A stretch of 64,000 bases of DNA. Source: Cryobacterium sp. SO2 (GTDB lineage: Bacteria > Actinomycetota > Actinomycetes > Actinomycetales > Microbacteriaceae). A program made the translations under genes and the position numbers. Below the pieces are notes generated by a model. That model made no database searches. It was not told where the DNA came from and saw nothing but the letters and a program-made list of their open reading frames with translations. Shown here piece after piece: positions 8,797 to 17,486 of the stretch (position 1 is its first letter; every line of letters begins with the position of its first letter). The stretch is taken from positions 930,001-994,000 of the forward strand of contig NZ_CP117849.1 of NCBI RefSeq assembly GCF_026151165.2. Reading direction: 5' to 3'.

Positions 8797-9990
8797 ATGA
8801 CGGATGCGGGCGGCTTCAGAATCCACCGGCCCATGCGGGCGCGGGACACAGACGAGGCGCACCGGGTGGCTAGCCCACTCGAGCTGCTTTTCGACCTCAC
8901 CTTCGTGGTGGCGGTGGCCCAGCTCGTGGTGGAGCTCGCACACGGCATCGAGGGCGGCCACGGTCTGGAGGAGATCGGCCCGTTCCTGATGGTGTTCTTC
9001 GCCATCTGGTGGGCCTGGATGAACTTCACCTGGTTCGCGTCTGCCTACGACACCAACGACGTGCCGTACCGGCTGCTCACCATGCTGCAGATGGGCGGGG
9101 TGCTCGTGCTCGCCGCTGGCGTGCCGGGCGCGTTCGCCGAGCAGGACTTCCGCGCCATCACGGTGGGCTACCTCATCATGCGGATCGGCCTGGTGGCCCA
9201 GTGGCTGCGGGCCGGCTTCGAGCATCCGGCCAGCCGGGCGACGGCCTGGCGGTACGCGGCGGGGGTGAGCCTGGTGCAGATCGGCTGGCTGGCCCGTCTG
9301 GCCTTGCCGGCGGACCTCGGCGTGGCCTTGTTCGTCGTGCTCGCCGCCCTCGACCTCGCCGTGCCGGTGTGGGCGGAGCGCACCGGCGCGACGTTCTGGC
9401 ATCCGCATCACATCAGCGAGCGCTACGGCCTGTTCACCATCATCCTGCTTGGTGAGAGCGTGCTGGCGGCCACCGCCGGCGTGCAGGATGCGCTGGGCGA
9501 GGCCGGCGTGAGCGGCGACCTGGTGCTCGTGTCGGCCGCGTCGCTGGTGACCCTGTTCGCGCTCTGGTGGTTGTACTTCCTTGAACCGGCGGGGGAGGGG
9601 CTCGCCGACAAACGCAGCCGCTCCTATCTCTGGGGCTATGGGCACTACTTCGTGTTCGCGTCCCTCGCCGCCCTCGGCGCCGGGCTCGAGGTGGCGGTGG
9701 CCGAGGCCGGGCATCACCTCGACGTGGCTCCGGTGGCGCTCGGCTATGCCGTGGCCATCCCGGTGGGGGTCTTCCTGGTTCTGCTCTGGGCGGTGCACGC
9801 CGTGCTGGTCTCCAGGTCGCAGATCCGGCCGGTCGTGATCCTGCCGACCGCGGGTCTCGTGCTGCTGGTTCCGTTGCTCGCCGCGGCGGTCGGGGTGACC
9901 GTTGTCGTCGTCATCGTCGCTGCCCTGTGCGTTTTCGTCGTGACGGTCACCCTCGCCGACCGGGCGCGTCAGCCCATCGGCGCCCAGTAA
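8797..9990 (+). CDS. Low-temperature-requirement A (LtrA) family membrane protein
   Basis: A 397-residue polytopic membrane protein. The conserved LtrA opening is PLELLFDLTFVVAVAQL near residues 26-42, followed by about ten to twelve hydrophobic helices and the motif HHISERYGLFTIILLGESV in the middle. LtrA was named in Listeria for growth in the cold, and its molecular function is unknown. The ATG at 8797 is preferred; an in-frame GTG six bases earlier is possible. Its last 22 bases overlap the 3' end of the convergent gene. Confidence 0.88.
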   Translation: MTDAGGFRIHRPMRARDTDEAHRVASPLELLFDLTFVVAVAQLVVELAHGIEGGHGLEEIGPFLMVFFAIWWAWMNFTWFASAYDTNDVPYRLLTMLQMGGVLVLAAGVPGAFAEQDFRAITVGYLIMRIGLVAQWLRAGFEHPASRATAWRYAAGVSLVQIGWLARLALPADLGVALFVVLAALDLAVPVWAERTGATFWHPHHISERYGLFTIILLGESVLAATAGVQDALGEAGVSGDLVLVSAASLVTLFALWWLYFLEPAGEGLADKRSRSYLWGYGHYFVFASLAALGAGLEVAVAEAGHHLDVAPVALGYAVAIPVGVFLVLLWAVHAVLVSRSQIRPVVILPTAGLVLLVPLLAAAVGVTVVVVIVAALCVFVVTVTLADRARQPIGAQ

Positions 9991-10556
9991 CCGACCCGGC
10001 AGAGCAACAGAGTCTCGCTGTCGGCGTCGGCCGGCGCCTCGATCGCGGGCGGGAAGACACCCATGGCCCGGAAGCCGTCGATCTGTGGACCGATCACCTC
10101 CCAGAGGATCTCCACCAGCGGCGCCGGCAGCGAATAGTCCCAGCCGAGCTGCCGGGCGATCGACCAGGCCTGGAAGGCCCGGTAGGTGCTGGTGTGCTCC
10201 AGGTAGTCCTGCACCGGGAAGTCCCCGTAGCTCAGGTGCACGATCGCGTCCGGGTCGAGATCCTCGTTCACGGCCGCGGTGGCGAGGTCGTTCAGCCTGT
10301 CGTAGGCCGCGACCGGGTCGTCGCCGAGCAGGTCGCCGTTGTAGCTGTCGCCGGCGTCGTCGATCGTGCGTCCGTGCAGCACATCAGGCACCCAGGCCTC
10401 GTCGCGGGCATGAGCGGCCAGGATGTCCCGGACGGTGGGGTTGGGCGTTCTCGACCACTCGGCCGGCGCGGGCCGGTCGAGCTGGTCTGGCGTGATCCGG
10501 TCGATGACGGAGCGCAACGCGGCATCCGCCTGGAGGAAGAGCTCTTTCTGCTTCAT
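9969..10556 (-). CDS. DinB/maleylpyruvate-isomerase-like fold protein (TIGR03086-type)
   Basis: A 195-residue predicted four-helix-bundle protein. The layout (DQLDRPAPAEWS near residue 24, then TVRDILAAHARDEAW, a mid-protein SYGDFPVQDYLEH and AFQAWSIARQLGWD) fits the actinobacterial DinB-like, mycothiol-dependent enzyme superfamily. Histidines in the AAHARDE and EHTSTYR segments could be metal ligands. Some family members use mycothiol as a cofactor, but no substrate can be named here. It overlaps the end of the LtrA gene by 22 bases, tail to tail. Confidence 0.65.
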   Translation of the reverse strand: MKQKELFLQADAALRSVIDRITPDQLDRPAPAEWSRTPNPTVRDILAAHARDEAWVPDVLHGRTIDDAGDSYNGDLLGDDPVAAYDRLNDLATAAVNEDLDPDAIVHLSYGDFPVQDYLEHTSTYRAFQAWSIARQLGWDYSLPAPLVEILWEVIGPQIDGFRAMGVFPPAIEAPADADSETLLLCRVGYWAPMG

Positions 10557-10695
10557 GCGGGCACGGTAACACGCGCCGCCGACGACAGGGCGGCGGCGGG
10601 GTGACGGCGTGGTGCGCGGCGCTCGCTGGCAATCGCCTCCGAAAGCGGGCAGTAATCACGGAGGGCGCCCAGCCAACGTGGGTAGCATCAGGCTG

Positions 10696-11484
10696 ATGTC
10701 AACCGTTCACGCCACAGCCAGGATCGTAGGTCGGTCGTCCGTTGTTGTCATTCTCCTAGCGCTCGTCCTGAGCGGATGCTCCGGTGCCGGCGCCACGAAC
10801 GGCAACGCGTCGGCGACGGCGCAACTGGGCAACTCGGCGGACGCCGCCGCGACCCAGGCGCCGACGCCGGCACCCACCGCGGAGCCGACCGGCTGCCCGG
10901 CGAACTCCGGCACGGTACCCGACGGCGCTGTCACCGCCGAGATCGCCGATATCGACGGCGACGGCGAGAACGACACCGAGTGGTACTCGGAGGCCACTGT
11001 GCCGTTCGAGTACGGCATCACCACGGCATCCGGCGCCACCATCACCCTCGCCGACGGCCTGGCCGGCCCCAACTCGCACAGCGGCTGGACGGCGCAGCTG
11101 CACAACGGTGTTGTCGTCACCGTGCTCGACGACGGCAGGGGCGCCGACCTGTACGCGTTCGTGGAGTGCGCCTTCGTCACCCCGATCGGGGTTGATGCCC
11201 GGCCGTATGCCTTCGACATGCAGAACCTGCGCGGCTACGGCACCGGGGTCGGCTGCCTCGAGGTGGAGGGCGGCCTCGAACTGAACGGGCTGCAGGTCAC
11301 CGAGAACCGCGACGGCAGCTATGCGCTGATGGCCACGGGCATCACGGTGTCCGACGACGGCCTGACCGCTATGAACGGCTATACCGCGGTGGCGGCGGCC
11401 CTGGCGGCGGATGACCGCCGAGTCGTCGAGGCGCGCACCTCCTCCTGCGCAGACACCCCCGTGGTCAGTACCAGCGGCCGCTAG
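10696..11484 (+). CDS. Secreted lipoprotein of unknown function
   Basis: A 262-residue protein with a type II signal peptide. Basic residues precede a hydrophobic stretch VVVILLALVL, and the lipobox is LSGC with Cys28 as the lipidated residue. A Thr/Pro/Ala linker follows (about 45-65), then a beta-rich domain with IDGDGENDTEWY, a short acidic segment resembling FG-GAP/integrin-type calcium-binding turns (DxDGDGxxD). Two cysteines near 68 and 165 may pair. A longer frame upstream starts before the signal peptide and is unlikely. It is tail-to-tail with the esterase gene (four-base overlap). Confidence 0.78.
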   Translation: MSTVHATARIVGRSSVVVILLALVLSGCSGAGATNGNASATAQLGNSADAAATQAPTPAPTAEPTGCPANSGTVPDGAVTAEIADIDGDGENDTEWYSEATVPFEYGITTASGATITLADGLAGPNSHSGWTAQLHNGVVVTVLDDGRGADLYAFVECAFVTPIGVDARPYAFDMQNLRGYGTGVGCLEVEGGLELNGLQVTENRDGSYALMATGITVSDDGLTAMNGYTAVAAALAADDRRVVEARTSSCADTPVVSTSGR

Positions 11485-13019
11485 GGCGCCAGCGCCGCTT
11501 CGACGGCATAAGCATCGGGATCGTAGCCCGACCGGACATCGAATCGCATGGCACCGTGTGCCTGCCCTGAGCTGGCTTGTGTGCCGGCCGCCGGCCAGGC
11601 GGCGTCTCCGTGGCTGATGAAGCGCACCCAGGCGGCGTGCATGGTGTCGGCCAGTGCCTGCGGCAGGTCGGTGCCGACGGAGTCGGGCACCCCCGGCGCG
11701 TCGAGGAGGTCCCAGGCGAACGGCAGATCGATGCAGTGGCCGGCGACCGTGGTGACCGGCGCCCTGAAGGCGAAGTCATAGAGCCAGGTGTTTCCGCCGG
11801 CACCGTGTGCGGCGCGCAGCCGGGCGGTGCGCAGGGCAGGCAGCCGGAACAGCGCCGACGTCGAGAGCTGGCCGCGCGCAAAGGATTCCCCGATTATCGA
11901 CACCGCCCCGCGGAACGCGGCGACCCCGACCGGTGAGACGCCGGCGTGCACGAGAGCGGCCGCGACGGCGTCGAGACCGTCGGGAGACGGGAAGGCGAAC
12001 TCATGCGCCGTCGAGCCGACCAACAGCGGCACGCCGGTGGCAGGGCCGGCGGCGATCGCCGGGCCCAGGGCCACGACCACGTCGCCGTCGATGACCGGGG
12101 CGAACGGGATGCCGGTGATGTCGGCATCCGGATCGTCTGCGACCGTGACGAGCTCACCGAGCGGCATGGTGGGGTTGAGGATGCCGCCGCCCTGCAGTGT
12201 TGCGCCCGGCTCGGCGTCGAGGATCGCCTCGGCAGGCACCGGCTGCCAGCCGGCGAGGTCGAGTGTGACGCCCAGCGTCGCGGCGAAACGTCGCCCGATC
12301 GCCTCCGCGTCGGCCCGGTCGATTCCGTAGACCGGTGCGGACTGCGCGATGACACCGCCGAACAGCCCGTGCGCGCGCGGTGAGGCCAGCAGCACCAACG
12401 CGCTGCCGGCTCCCGCGGACTGGCCGCCGATCGTCACCCGCTCGGGGTCGCCGCCGAAGGCGCGGATGTTGTCCTGCACCCACTGCAGGGCGGCGATCTG
12501 GTCGAGGATGCCGCGGTTCAGCGGGGCGCCGTCGATCCAGCCGAAGCCCTCGAAGCCCAGGCGGTAGGAGATCGTCACGACCACGACACCGTCCCGGTTG
12601 AACGAGGCGCCGTCGTACCAGGGGCTCGCGGGAGAGCCCGCAGAGTAGCCGCCGCCGTGGATCCAGACCAGGACCGGCAGTCCGGCCTCCGTCGCGCCCG
12701 GCGCCGGGGTGAACACGTTGAGGTTGAGGATGCCGTCGCCGGGAATCGAGGGCTCCGGAATCGTCGTCACCTCGGCGAGCTGGCGCCGCTGCGGGGTCGG
12801 CCCATAGGCGAGCGCGTCGCGTACCCCGGACCAAGGGGTGACGGGCGCCGGCGCGAGGAACCTGAGCTCGCCCACCGGCGGGGCCGCGAACGGAATGCCC
12901 AGGAACGCGGCGGAGCTGCCGCGCCAGCTGCCGCGCACCCGGCCGCTCCGGGTCTCCGCCTCCGGGGCGCCCACGTGGGCGCCGTTGTCGTCACCGGCGA
13001 GGTCGTTCGCGTCCGTCAT
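11481..13019 (-). CDS. Type B carboxylesterase family hydrolase
   Basis: A 512-residue alpha/beta hydrolase. The N-terminal FLGIPFAAPPVGELRF segment is a type B carboxylesterase signature. The oxyanion hole is HGGGY (121-125) and the nucleophile is Ser201 in GGQSAGAGS. A C-terminal GHCIDLPFAWD segment matches the family's catalytic-His region. There is no signal peptide, so it is probably cytoplasmic. Such enzymes cleave carboxylic esters or related bonds with broad specificity. The start MTDANDL was chosen because the longer frame covers the upstream promoter. Confidence 0.9.
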   Translation of the reverse strand: MTDANDLAGDDNGAHVGAPEAETRSGRVRGSWRGSSAAFLGIPFAAPPVGELRFLAPAPVTPWSGVRDALAYGPTPQRRQLAEVTTIPEPSIPGDGILNLNVFTPAPGATEAGLPVLVWIHGGGYSAGSPASPWYDGASFNRDGVVVVTISYRLGFEGFGWIDGAPLNRGILDQIAALQWVQDNIRAFGGDPERVTIGGQSAGAGSALVLLASPRAHGLFGGVIAQSAPVYGIDRADAEAIGRRFAATLGVTLDLAGWQPVPAEAILDAEPGATLQGGGILNPTMPLGELVTVADDPDADITGIPFAPVIDGDVVVALGPAIAAGPATGVPLLVGSTAHEFAFPSPDGLDAVAAALVHAGVSPVGVAAFRGAVSIIGESFARGQLSTSALFRLPALRTARLRAAHGAGGNTWLYDFAFRAPVTTVAGHCIDLPFAWDLLDAPGVPDSVGTDLPQALADTMHAAWVRFISHGDAAWPAAGTQASSGQAHGAMRFDVRSGYDPDAYAVEAALAP

Positions 13020-13136
13020 AGCAGAATCGTAGCGACCGGGAGCCGCCCAAATTGCAATGACGGCGATCACCTGAAATTCTAGGCAGTGGGGGGCTTCGAG
13101 CGCGAGGTCCGAAAAGACAACGGAGAGAGCGCGACC

Positions 13137-13634
13137 ATGCCGCACAGGGGGCTGAATCGGGGATCGCACGGACGAGCCGTTTTCGGTGCGGACAGCGTCG
13201 TGCGCCTCTTCCCCGACTACGCCGGCTCGGTGCTGTGGTTCCCGCATCCGGTCGCCTACGCGGACACCGGCCTCGACCCCGCGCTGGTGACCGATCTGAT
13301 CCGGTGGGAGATCGGCTACTACGACTCCCTCGACGCCGACTTCGACTGGCGCAGTGCAGACCTGGCGAGCGCCTTCACGGCGGATGGCGTCGCCCTCGCC
13401 CTGCGCCTGGCCGTGCAGCTGGGTGCCGGGTTCGACATCGAGTTCGCGTCCTATGAGGCCGGCGTGGCCACGCGCCGGTTCCGCAGCGAGTTCCCCGCCG
13501 ACAACCCCGGGGCCGCCGCCGCGTTCACGGCATTGGCCGGACACACCCGGGCGGCGGCACCCGCCCCGGCTGCGCTCACTCCGGCGGGGCTGACGGTCCC
13601 TCTCCGGAGATCTGCCCGGCCGCGTCGAGGGTGA
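13137..13634 (+). CDS. Conserved hypothetical protein
   Basis: A 165-residue soluble protein starting at MPHRGLNRGS, with GGAGAG nine bases upstream; an ATG-less extension to 13086 lacks a ribosome site. The sequence has an aromatic core (FPDYAGSVLWFPHP; EIGYYDSLDADFDW) and an Ala/Pro-rich tail. No motif, membrane segment or metal site is visible, and the family is not recognised. It precedes a remnant of a cupin gene on the other strand. Confidence 0.7.
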   Translation: MPHRGLNRGSHGRAVFGADSVVRLFPDYAGSVLWFPHPVAYADTGLDPALVTDLIRWEIGYYDSLDADFDWRSADLASAFTADGVALALRLAVQLGAGFDIEFASYEAGVATRRFRSEFPADNPGAAAAFTALAGHTRAAAPAPAALTPAGLTVPLRRSARPRRG

Positions 13635-13641
13635 GCCAGAG

Positions 13642-13821
13642 TCAGTCGACGATGAACAGCCTGGCGCCGGTCTCGGTGCTCGAGCGGTGAGCTTCCATGC
13701 CGGTGGAGACCGTGTAACTCTGGCCGGCGGTGAGCGACATCACGCGCCCGTCGTCGAGTTCGGTGCGCAGAGCGCCCTCGAGCACGTGGGTCTCCTTCGG
13801 GCGGGTAGGGGTGAGTTCAGA
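13642..13821 (-). pseudogene. Truncated cupin gene (C-terminal half of a DHCW-type cupin)
   Basis: The open frame encodes about 59 residues ending in a typical small-cupin C-terminal barrel: HVLEGALRTELDDGR, then SLTAGQSYTVS and HRSSTETGARLFIVD. This matches the second half of the DHCW-motif cupin family. The N-terminal half with the metal ligands is missing. An in-frame stop lies at 13822-13824, and no credible start with a ribosome site is present. It reads as a decayed gene; a short GTG-started peptide (13642-13785) cannot be excluded. Confidence 0.65.
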
Positions 13822-13880
13822 CTAGTCAGCGCTGCCTGTTCATCCGGCCCGCGCTACCCTGTGCGCCAAAGCGACAGATT

Positions 13881-15893
13881 GTGGGGCATCCGGTGTTCGA
13901 TTCGTTCTGGACGTGGATCGTGCTGGGTCTGATCGCTCTCGGCTATGCCGCCGCCATCGGCTTCGCCACCCGATCCCTGCTCGGCACCACGGTGGGATGG
14001 CTGCGCACCACCGTCGTGGCCGTGCTGGTGTTCGTGGGCTGCTGGCCGTTCGCGTACTTCACCGCCAGTCAGGCGCGGCTCATCGCCGCGGACGGCGGCC
14101 TCAAGGCGCCCGTGCTCGTGGTGGGGCTGTTCGTCGCGCTGGCGTTCGGCTGGGTCTTCGCGTTCGGCATGGCACTCCTGGTGGCCACCGAGGCGCTCTG
14201 GCCCACCACGGCGGCCAACCCGATCGATGCGTTCCGGGCCGCACTGCACCGGCGGCGCCGCACCAAGCGCTACCTGCAGATCCTCACCCTGCTCTCCAGG
14301 CACGGGATCGGCTGGATCGTGCGCGAACGGCCCGGTGCCGCCTCGCGGGAGCAAGGCGCGAGCGGCCGGGCGCCGGAGGCGCTGGTGTCGGCGATCAACG
14401 ACGCCGGGGTCACCTTCGTCAAGCTCGGCCAGCTGTTGTCCACCCGTCGGGACCTGCTGCCGCACAGCTACATGACGGCCCTCGCTTCGCTGCAGTCGCG
14501 GGCGACGACGCTGCCGTGGCCGGCCATCCGCAGCGTGATCGAGGCGGAGATCGGTGGTCCGCTCGACACCGTGTTCGCGTCGGTGGACGAGGAACCGCTC
14601 GCGGCGGCATCCGTGGCGCAGGTGCACGCGGGAACGCTGCTCGACGGCACCCGGGTGGTGCTCAAGGTGCAACGACCCGCTGCCGCCGCGCAGGTCGCCG
14701 CTGACATCGACATCATTGTGCGACTCGCGCAGCGCATCGAGAACCAGACCACCTGGGGGAGTGAATTCGGGGTGGTGAACCTGGCCGAGGGCTTCGCCAA
14801 GTCGCTGCGCAACGAGCTGGACTACCGGGTGGAGTTCGCCAGCACGCAGCAGATCGGCAGCGTGGTCGCCTCCTCGGCCGCGGCCGAGGTACTCGTCGTG
14901 CCGCGGGTGTATGCCGCGGCGAGCACCCGGCGGCTGCTCACCATGGACCTCGTCGACGGGGTGCCGCTGAACGCGGCGGCCGCGCGTCTGGACGACCTGT
15001 GGCCGGAGGAACGGGCGGCGCTCGCCGCGGCCCTGCTCGATGCCGTGCTCGAACAGGTGATCGTGACGGGGATCTTCCACGGCGACCTGCACCCGGGCAA
15101 CCTCATGCTGCGCGACGACGGGCGGCTGGGCATGATCGACTTCGGAAACGTCGGCGTGCTCGAGCGCAGCATGCGGGAGGGACTCGTGACGCTGCTGCTG
15201 GCGGCGGCCAACGACGATGACGTCGCCACGACGGATGCCCTGCTGCTCGTGGTCGACGCGCCGCCGGACGCCGATATCAAGGGGTTGCAACGCGACCTGG
15301 GCCGGATGCTCACGCTCGCCAGGCACAGCGCGGAAGGGGAGGGATCGATCTTCGCGGCGATGCTCGACACCGTGCGGGAACACCACCTGGCCATCCCCTC
15401 CACCCTGGGCCTGGCGCTCCGCTCGCTCACCACGCTCGAGCGCTGCCTGGCGATCCTCGACCCCGACTTCGACATGGTGGCCACGGCATTCGAGCGGGTG
15501 CCGCACTTCCTGCGCCGGTTGGTCACCCCGCGGTTGTTCCTCGGCTCGGCGCAGGCGCAGGCCGCCGTGCTGCGCACCACGGTGCGCCGGCTGCCCCGGC
15601 GGTTGGAGAGCATCAGCGCTGCCCTGGAAAAGGGCACCTTCAGCCTGCGGATCCGGGCGTTTTCCGAGCCGGACGACCGCTGGTGGCTGGGCTCCGTCGT
15701 GATCGAGACGGTGGGGGCGCTGATCGCCATCGCCGCCGTGAGCCTCGGTGTTGTGCTTGTGGTGTCCGACACCGGACCGGACCTGGTCTCCGGGGTGCGG
15801 CTCTACGCCTTCCTCGGCGCGACCGTGGGCCTGGTCGGTTTCGTGTTGATCATCCGCGCCCTGCGCCAGTTGTTCCTGCGCCGGCCGCACTGA
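13881..15893 (+). CDS. ABC1/UbiB-family atypical kinase, membrane-anchored
   Basis: A 670-residue protein with two to three N-terminal transmembrane helices (about 8-95). The ADCK/UbiB kinase-like domain has KLGQLLSTR (the KxGQ motif), VVLKVQRP (ATP-binding Lys), HGDLHPGN (catalytic loop) and IDFGN (metal-binding Asp). Two C-terminal helices follow. ABC1 proteins act in isoprenoid-quinone lipid handling in proteobacteria and eukaryotes; in actinobacteria, which use menaquinone, the role is not established. GTG at 13881 or 13893 could be the start. Its last 44 bases overlap the convergent CGNR gene. Confidence 0.88.
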   Translation: MGHPVFDSFWTWIVLGLIALGYAAAIGFATRSLLGTTVGWLRTTVVAVLVFVGCWPFAYFTASQARLIAADGGLKAPVLVVGLFVALAFGWVFAFGMALLVATEALWPTTAANPIDAFRAALHRRRRTKRYLQILTLLSRHGIGWIVRERPGAASREQGASGRAPEALVSAINDAGVTFVKLGQLLSTRRDLLPHSYMTALASLQSRATTLPWPAIRSVIEAEIGGPLDTVFASVDEEPLAAASVAQVHAGTLLDGTRVVLKVQRPAAAAQVAADIDIIVRLAQRIENQTTWGSEFGVVNLAEGFAKSLRNELDYRVEFASTQQIGSVVASSAAAEVLVVPRVYAAASTRRLLTMDLVDGVPLNAAAARLDDLWPEERAALAAALLDAVLEQVIVTGIFHGDLHPGNLMLRDDGRLGMIDFGNVGVLERSMREGLVTLLLAAANDDDVATTDALLLVVDAPPDADIKGLQRDLGRMLTLARHSAEGEGSIFAAMLDTVREHHLAIPSTLGLALRSLTTLERCLAILDPDFDMVATAFERVPHFLRRLVTPRLFLGSAQAQAAVLRTTVRRLPRRLESISAALEKGTFSLRIRAFSEPDDRWWLGSVVIETVGALIAIAAVSLGVVLVVSDTGPDLVSGVRLYAFLGATVGLVGFVLIIRALRQLFLRRPH

Positions 15894-16446
15894 CGGTTGC
15901 CCCGGCGGCCCGCTGCCGGAACGCGATCATGTTCATGCGGTTGCCGCAGCGGATGCTGCAGAACCGCTTGGATCCGTTGCGGGAGAGGTCCGCCAGCAGA
16001 CCGTCGCAGTCCTCCGCCGCGCAGGCGCGCAGCCGGCCGGTCTCGTCGGTGCGGATCACGTCGACCAGGGCCAGGCCCACCTCCACTCGGATCCGTTCGG
16101 CCAGCGGCGCATCCGGGTCGGTGGCGTGCAGGTGCCAGTCGAGGCCGTCGTGGCGCATGAGCCGGGGCCGGGCGAGGGCGGAGAGCAGCATGGTGTTCAC
16201 GTCGAGCGCCGCGTCATCGCGGTCCATCGTCCAGATGCGGCGCAGCAGCTGCCGGGTTTCGCGTACCTCGGCCAACTCCGCCTCGGTCTGGTCGAGGCGT
16301 CCGGAGAACCGGTGCGCCACAAAAAGCGCCGCCAGCTGGGCGGGTGTGACGAGTTCGTCGATGCCGCTTTTCGTGGCGCCGGCGACTGTATTCGCGAGGT
16401 CGACGGTGAACGCCAGACTTGCTTCGGTGTCAGGGGCAAAATGCAA
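15850..16446 (-). CDS. CGNR zinc-finger regulator (ABATE domain)
   Basis: A 198-residue protein with an N-terminal ABATE domain and a C-terminal CGNR zinc finger. The finger contains CAAEDC, then SRNGSKRFCSIRCGNR, giving four cysteines for one Zn. The family is thought to act as stress-related transcription regulators. The start is TTG, supported by AAGGAG five bases upstream. It is divergent from an EamA transporter, a pairing that suggests the regulator controls the exporter. The 3' end overlaps the ABC1 gene. Confidence 0.88.
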   Translation of the reverse strand: MHFAPDTEASLAFTVDLANTVAGATKSGIDELVTPAQLAALFVAHRFSGRLDQTEAELAEVRETRQLLRRIWTMDRDDAALDVNTMLLSALARPRLMRHDGLDWHLHATDPDAPLAERIRVEVGLALVDVIRTDETGRLRACAAEDCDGLLADLSRNGSKRFCSIRCGNRMNMIAFRQRAAGATVSAAGAGTTGAGRG

Positions 16447-16529
16447 ATTGACTCCTTACTTCCGACCAGACTATCTTCGTGATTAGTTATCACACAAGCC
16501 CATCGAAACGCCCGCCGGCCTGGAGCATC

Positions 16530-17486
16530 ATGACTCGCTCGTCCACCTCACTCGGCCTGGTCATCGCGGTCATTGCCGCGGCCACCTTCGGCCTCTCCGG
16601 CGCCCTCGCCAAGCCCCTCCTCGAGAGCGGCTGGAGCCCTGCCGCCGCTGTCACCGTGCGGGTGCTGATCGGCGGCATTGTGCTGGCACCTGTGGCGATC
16701 ATGTCGCTGCGCGGACGCTGGTCCGCCCTCTGGCGGGCCCGCTGGCGAGTGTTCGCGATGGCCCTCATCGGTGTCGCCGGTACGCAGCTGGTCTACTTCG
16801 CCGCGATCGAGCGCATCCCGGTGGGCACCGCGGTGCTCATCGAGTACATGGCCCCGCTTCTGCTCGTCGGCTGGGCCTGGGCACGCACGCGACGGATGCC
16901 GAAGCTTGTCGTGCTGATCGGCTCGGTGGTGGCCCTGTGCGGCCTGATCCTCGTGGTCTCGCCGGGCGGAGCGGCCCGGTTCGACGCGTTCGGCCTCACG
17001 CTGGCCCTGGCGGCCATGGTGGGCTGCGCCATCTACTACCTGGTGGCGGCGCAGCCCAGTGACGGGCTGCCCGCTGTGGCGCTGGCCGGCTTCGGCCTGC
17101 TGCTCGGTGGTCTGCTGCTCGGTCTGATCGGGCTGACTGGCCTGGTGCCCTTCACAACCTCCACCCGCGATGTGCCGATGTTCGGCGCCCCGGTCTCCTG
17201 GTGGGTGCCGTTGCTGGTCATCGGCGTGGTGGCCACGGCCATCGCCTACTCCACCAGCATCGCCGCCAGCGAGATGCTCGGCTCCCGGCTGGCCTCCTTC
17301 GTCGGCCTGCTCGAGGTCGTCGCCGCCACCTTCTACGCCTGGCTGCTGCTCGGCGAGCAGCTCACGATTCCGCAGCTGTTCGGCGGGCTGCTGATCCTCA
17401 TCGGCATCGCCTTCGTGCGCTCCGAGAAGACGGATGCCGCGATCGAGCCGGCATCCGTCCCCCCGCTGGAGTCCGTTCGAACCTAG
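16530..17486 (+). CDS. EamA/DMT-superfamily transporter
   Basis: A 318-residue protein with ten predicted helices formed by two EamA repeats. An early GLSGALAKPLLESGWSP motif and the mid-protein IPVGTAVLIEYMAPLLLVGWAW segment are typical of RhaT/RarD-like metabolite exporters. The ATG at 16530 has GGAG close upstream; an ATC/ATG extension to 16479 is less likely. It is divergent from the CGNR regulator, with 83 bp between starts. The substrate (amino acid, purine or drug) is not predictable. The stop overlaps that of the next gene by four bases. Confidence 0.87.
   Translation: MTRSSTSLGLVIAVIAAATFGLSGALAKPLLESGWSPAAAVTVRVLIGGIVLAPVAIMSLRGRWSALWRARWRVFAMALIGVAGTQLVYFAAIERIPVGTAVLIEYMAPLLLVGWAWARTRRMPKLVVLIGSVVALCGLILVVSPGGAARFDAFGLTLALAAMVGCAIYYLVAAQPSDGLPAVALAGFGLLLGGLLLGLIGLTGLVPFTTSTRDVPMFGAPVSWWVPLLVIGVVATAIAYSTSIAASEMLGSRLASFVGLLEVVAATFYAWLLLGEQLTIPQLFGGLLILIGIAFVRSEKTDAAIEPASVPPLESVRT

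Noticed and set aside
8797..9990. LtrA as evidence of a group II intron
   Set aside because: The name LtrA is shared with the intron maturase, but this protein is the polytopic low-temperature-requirement type and no intron RNA is nearby.
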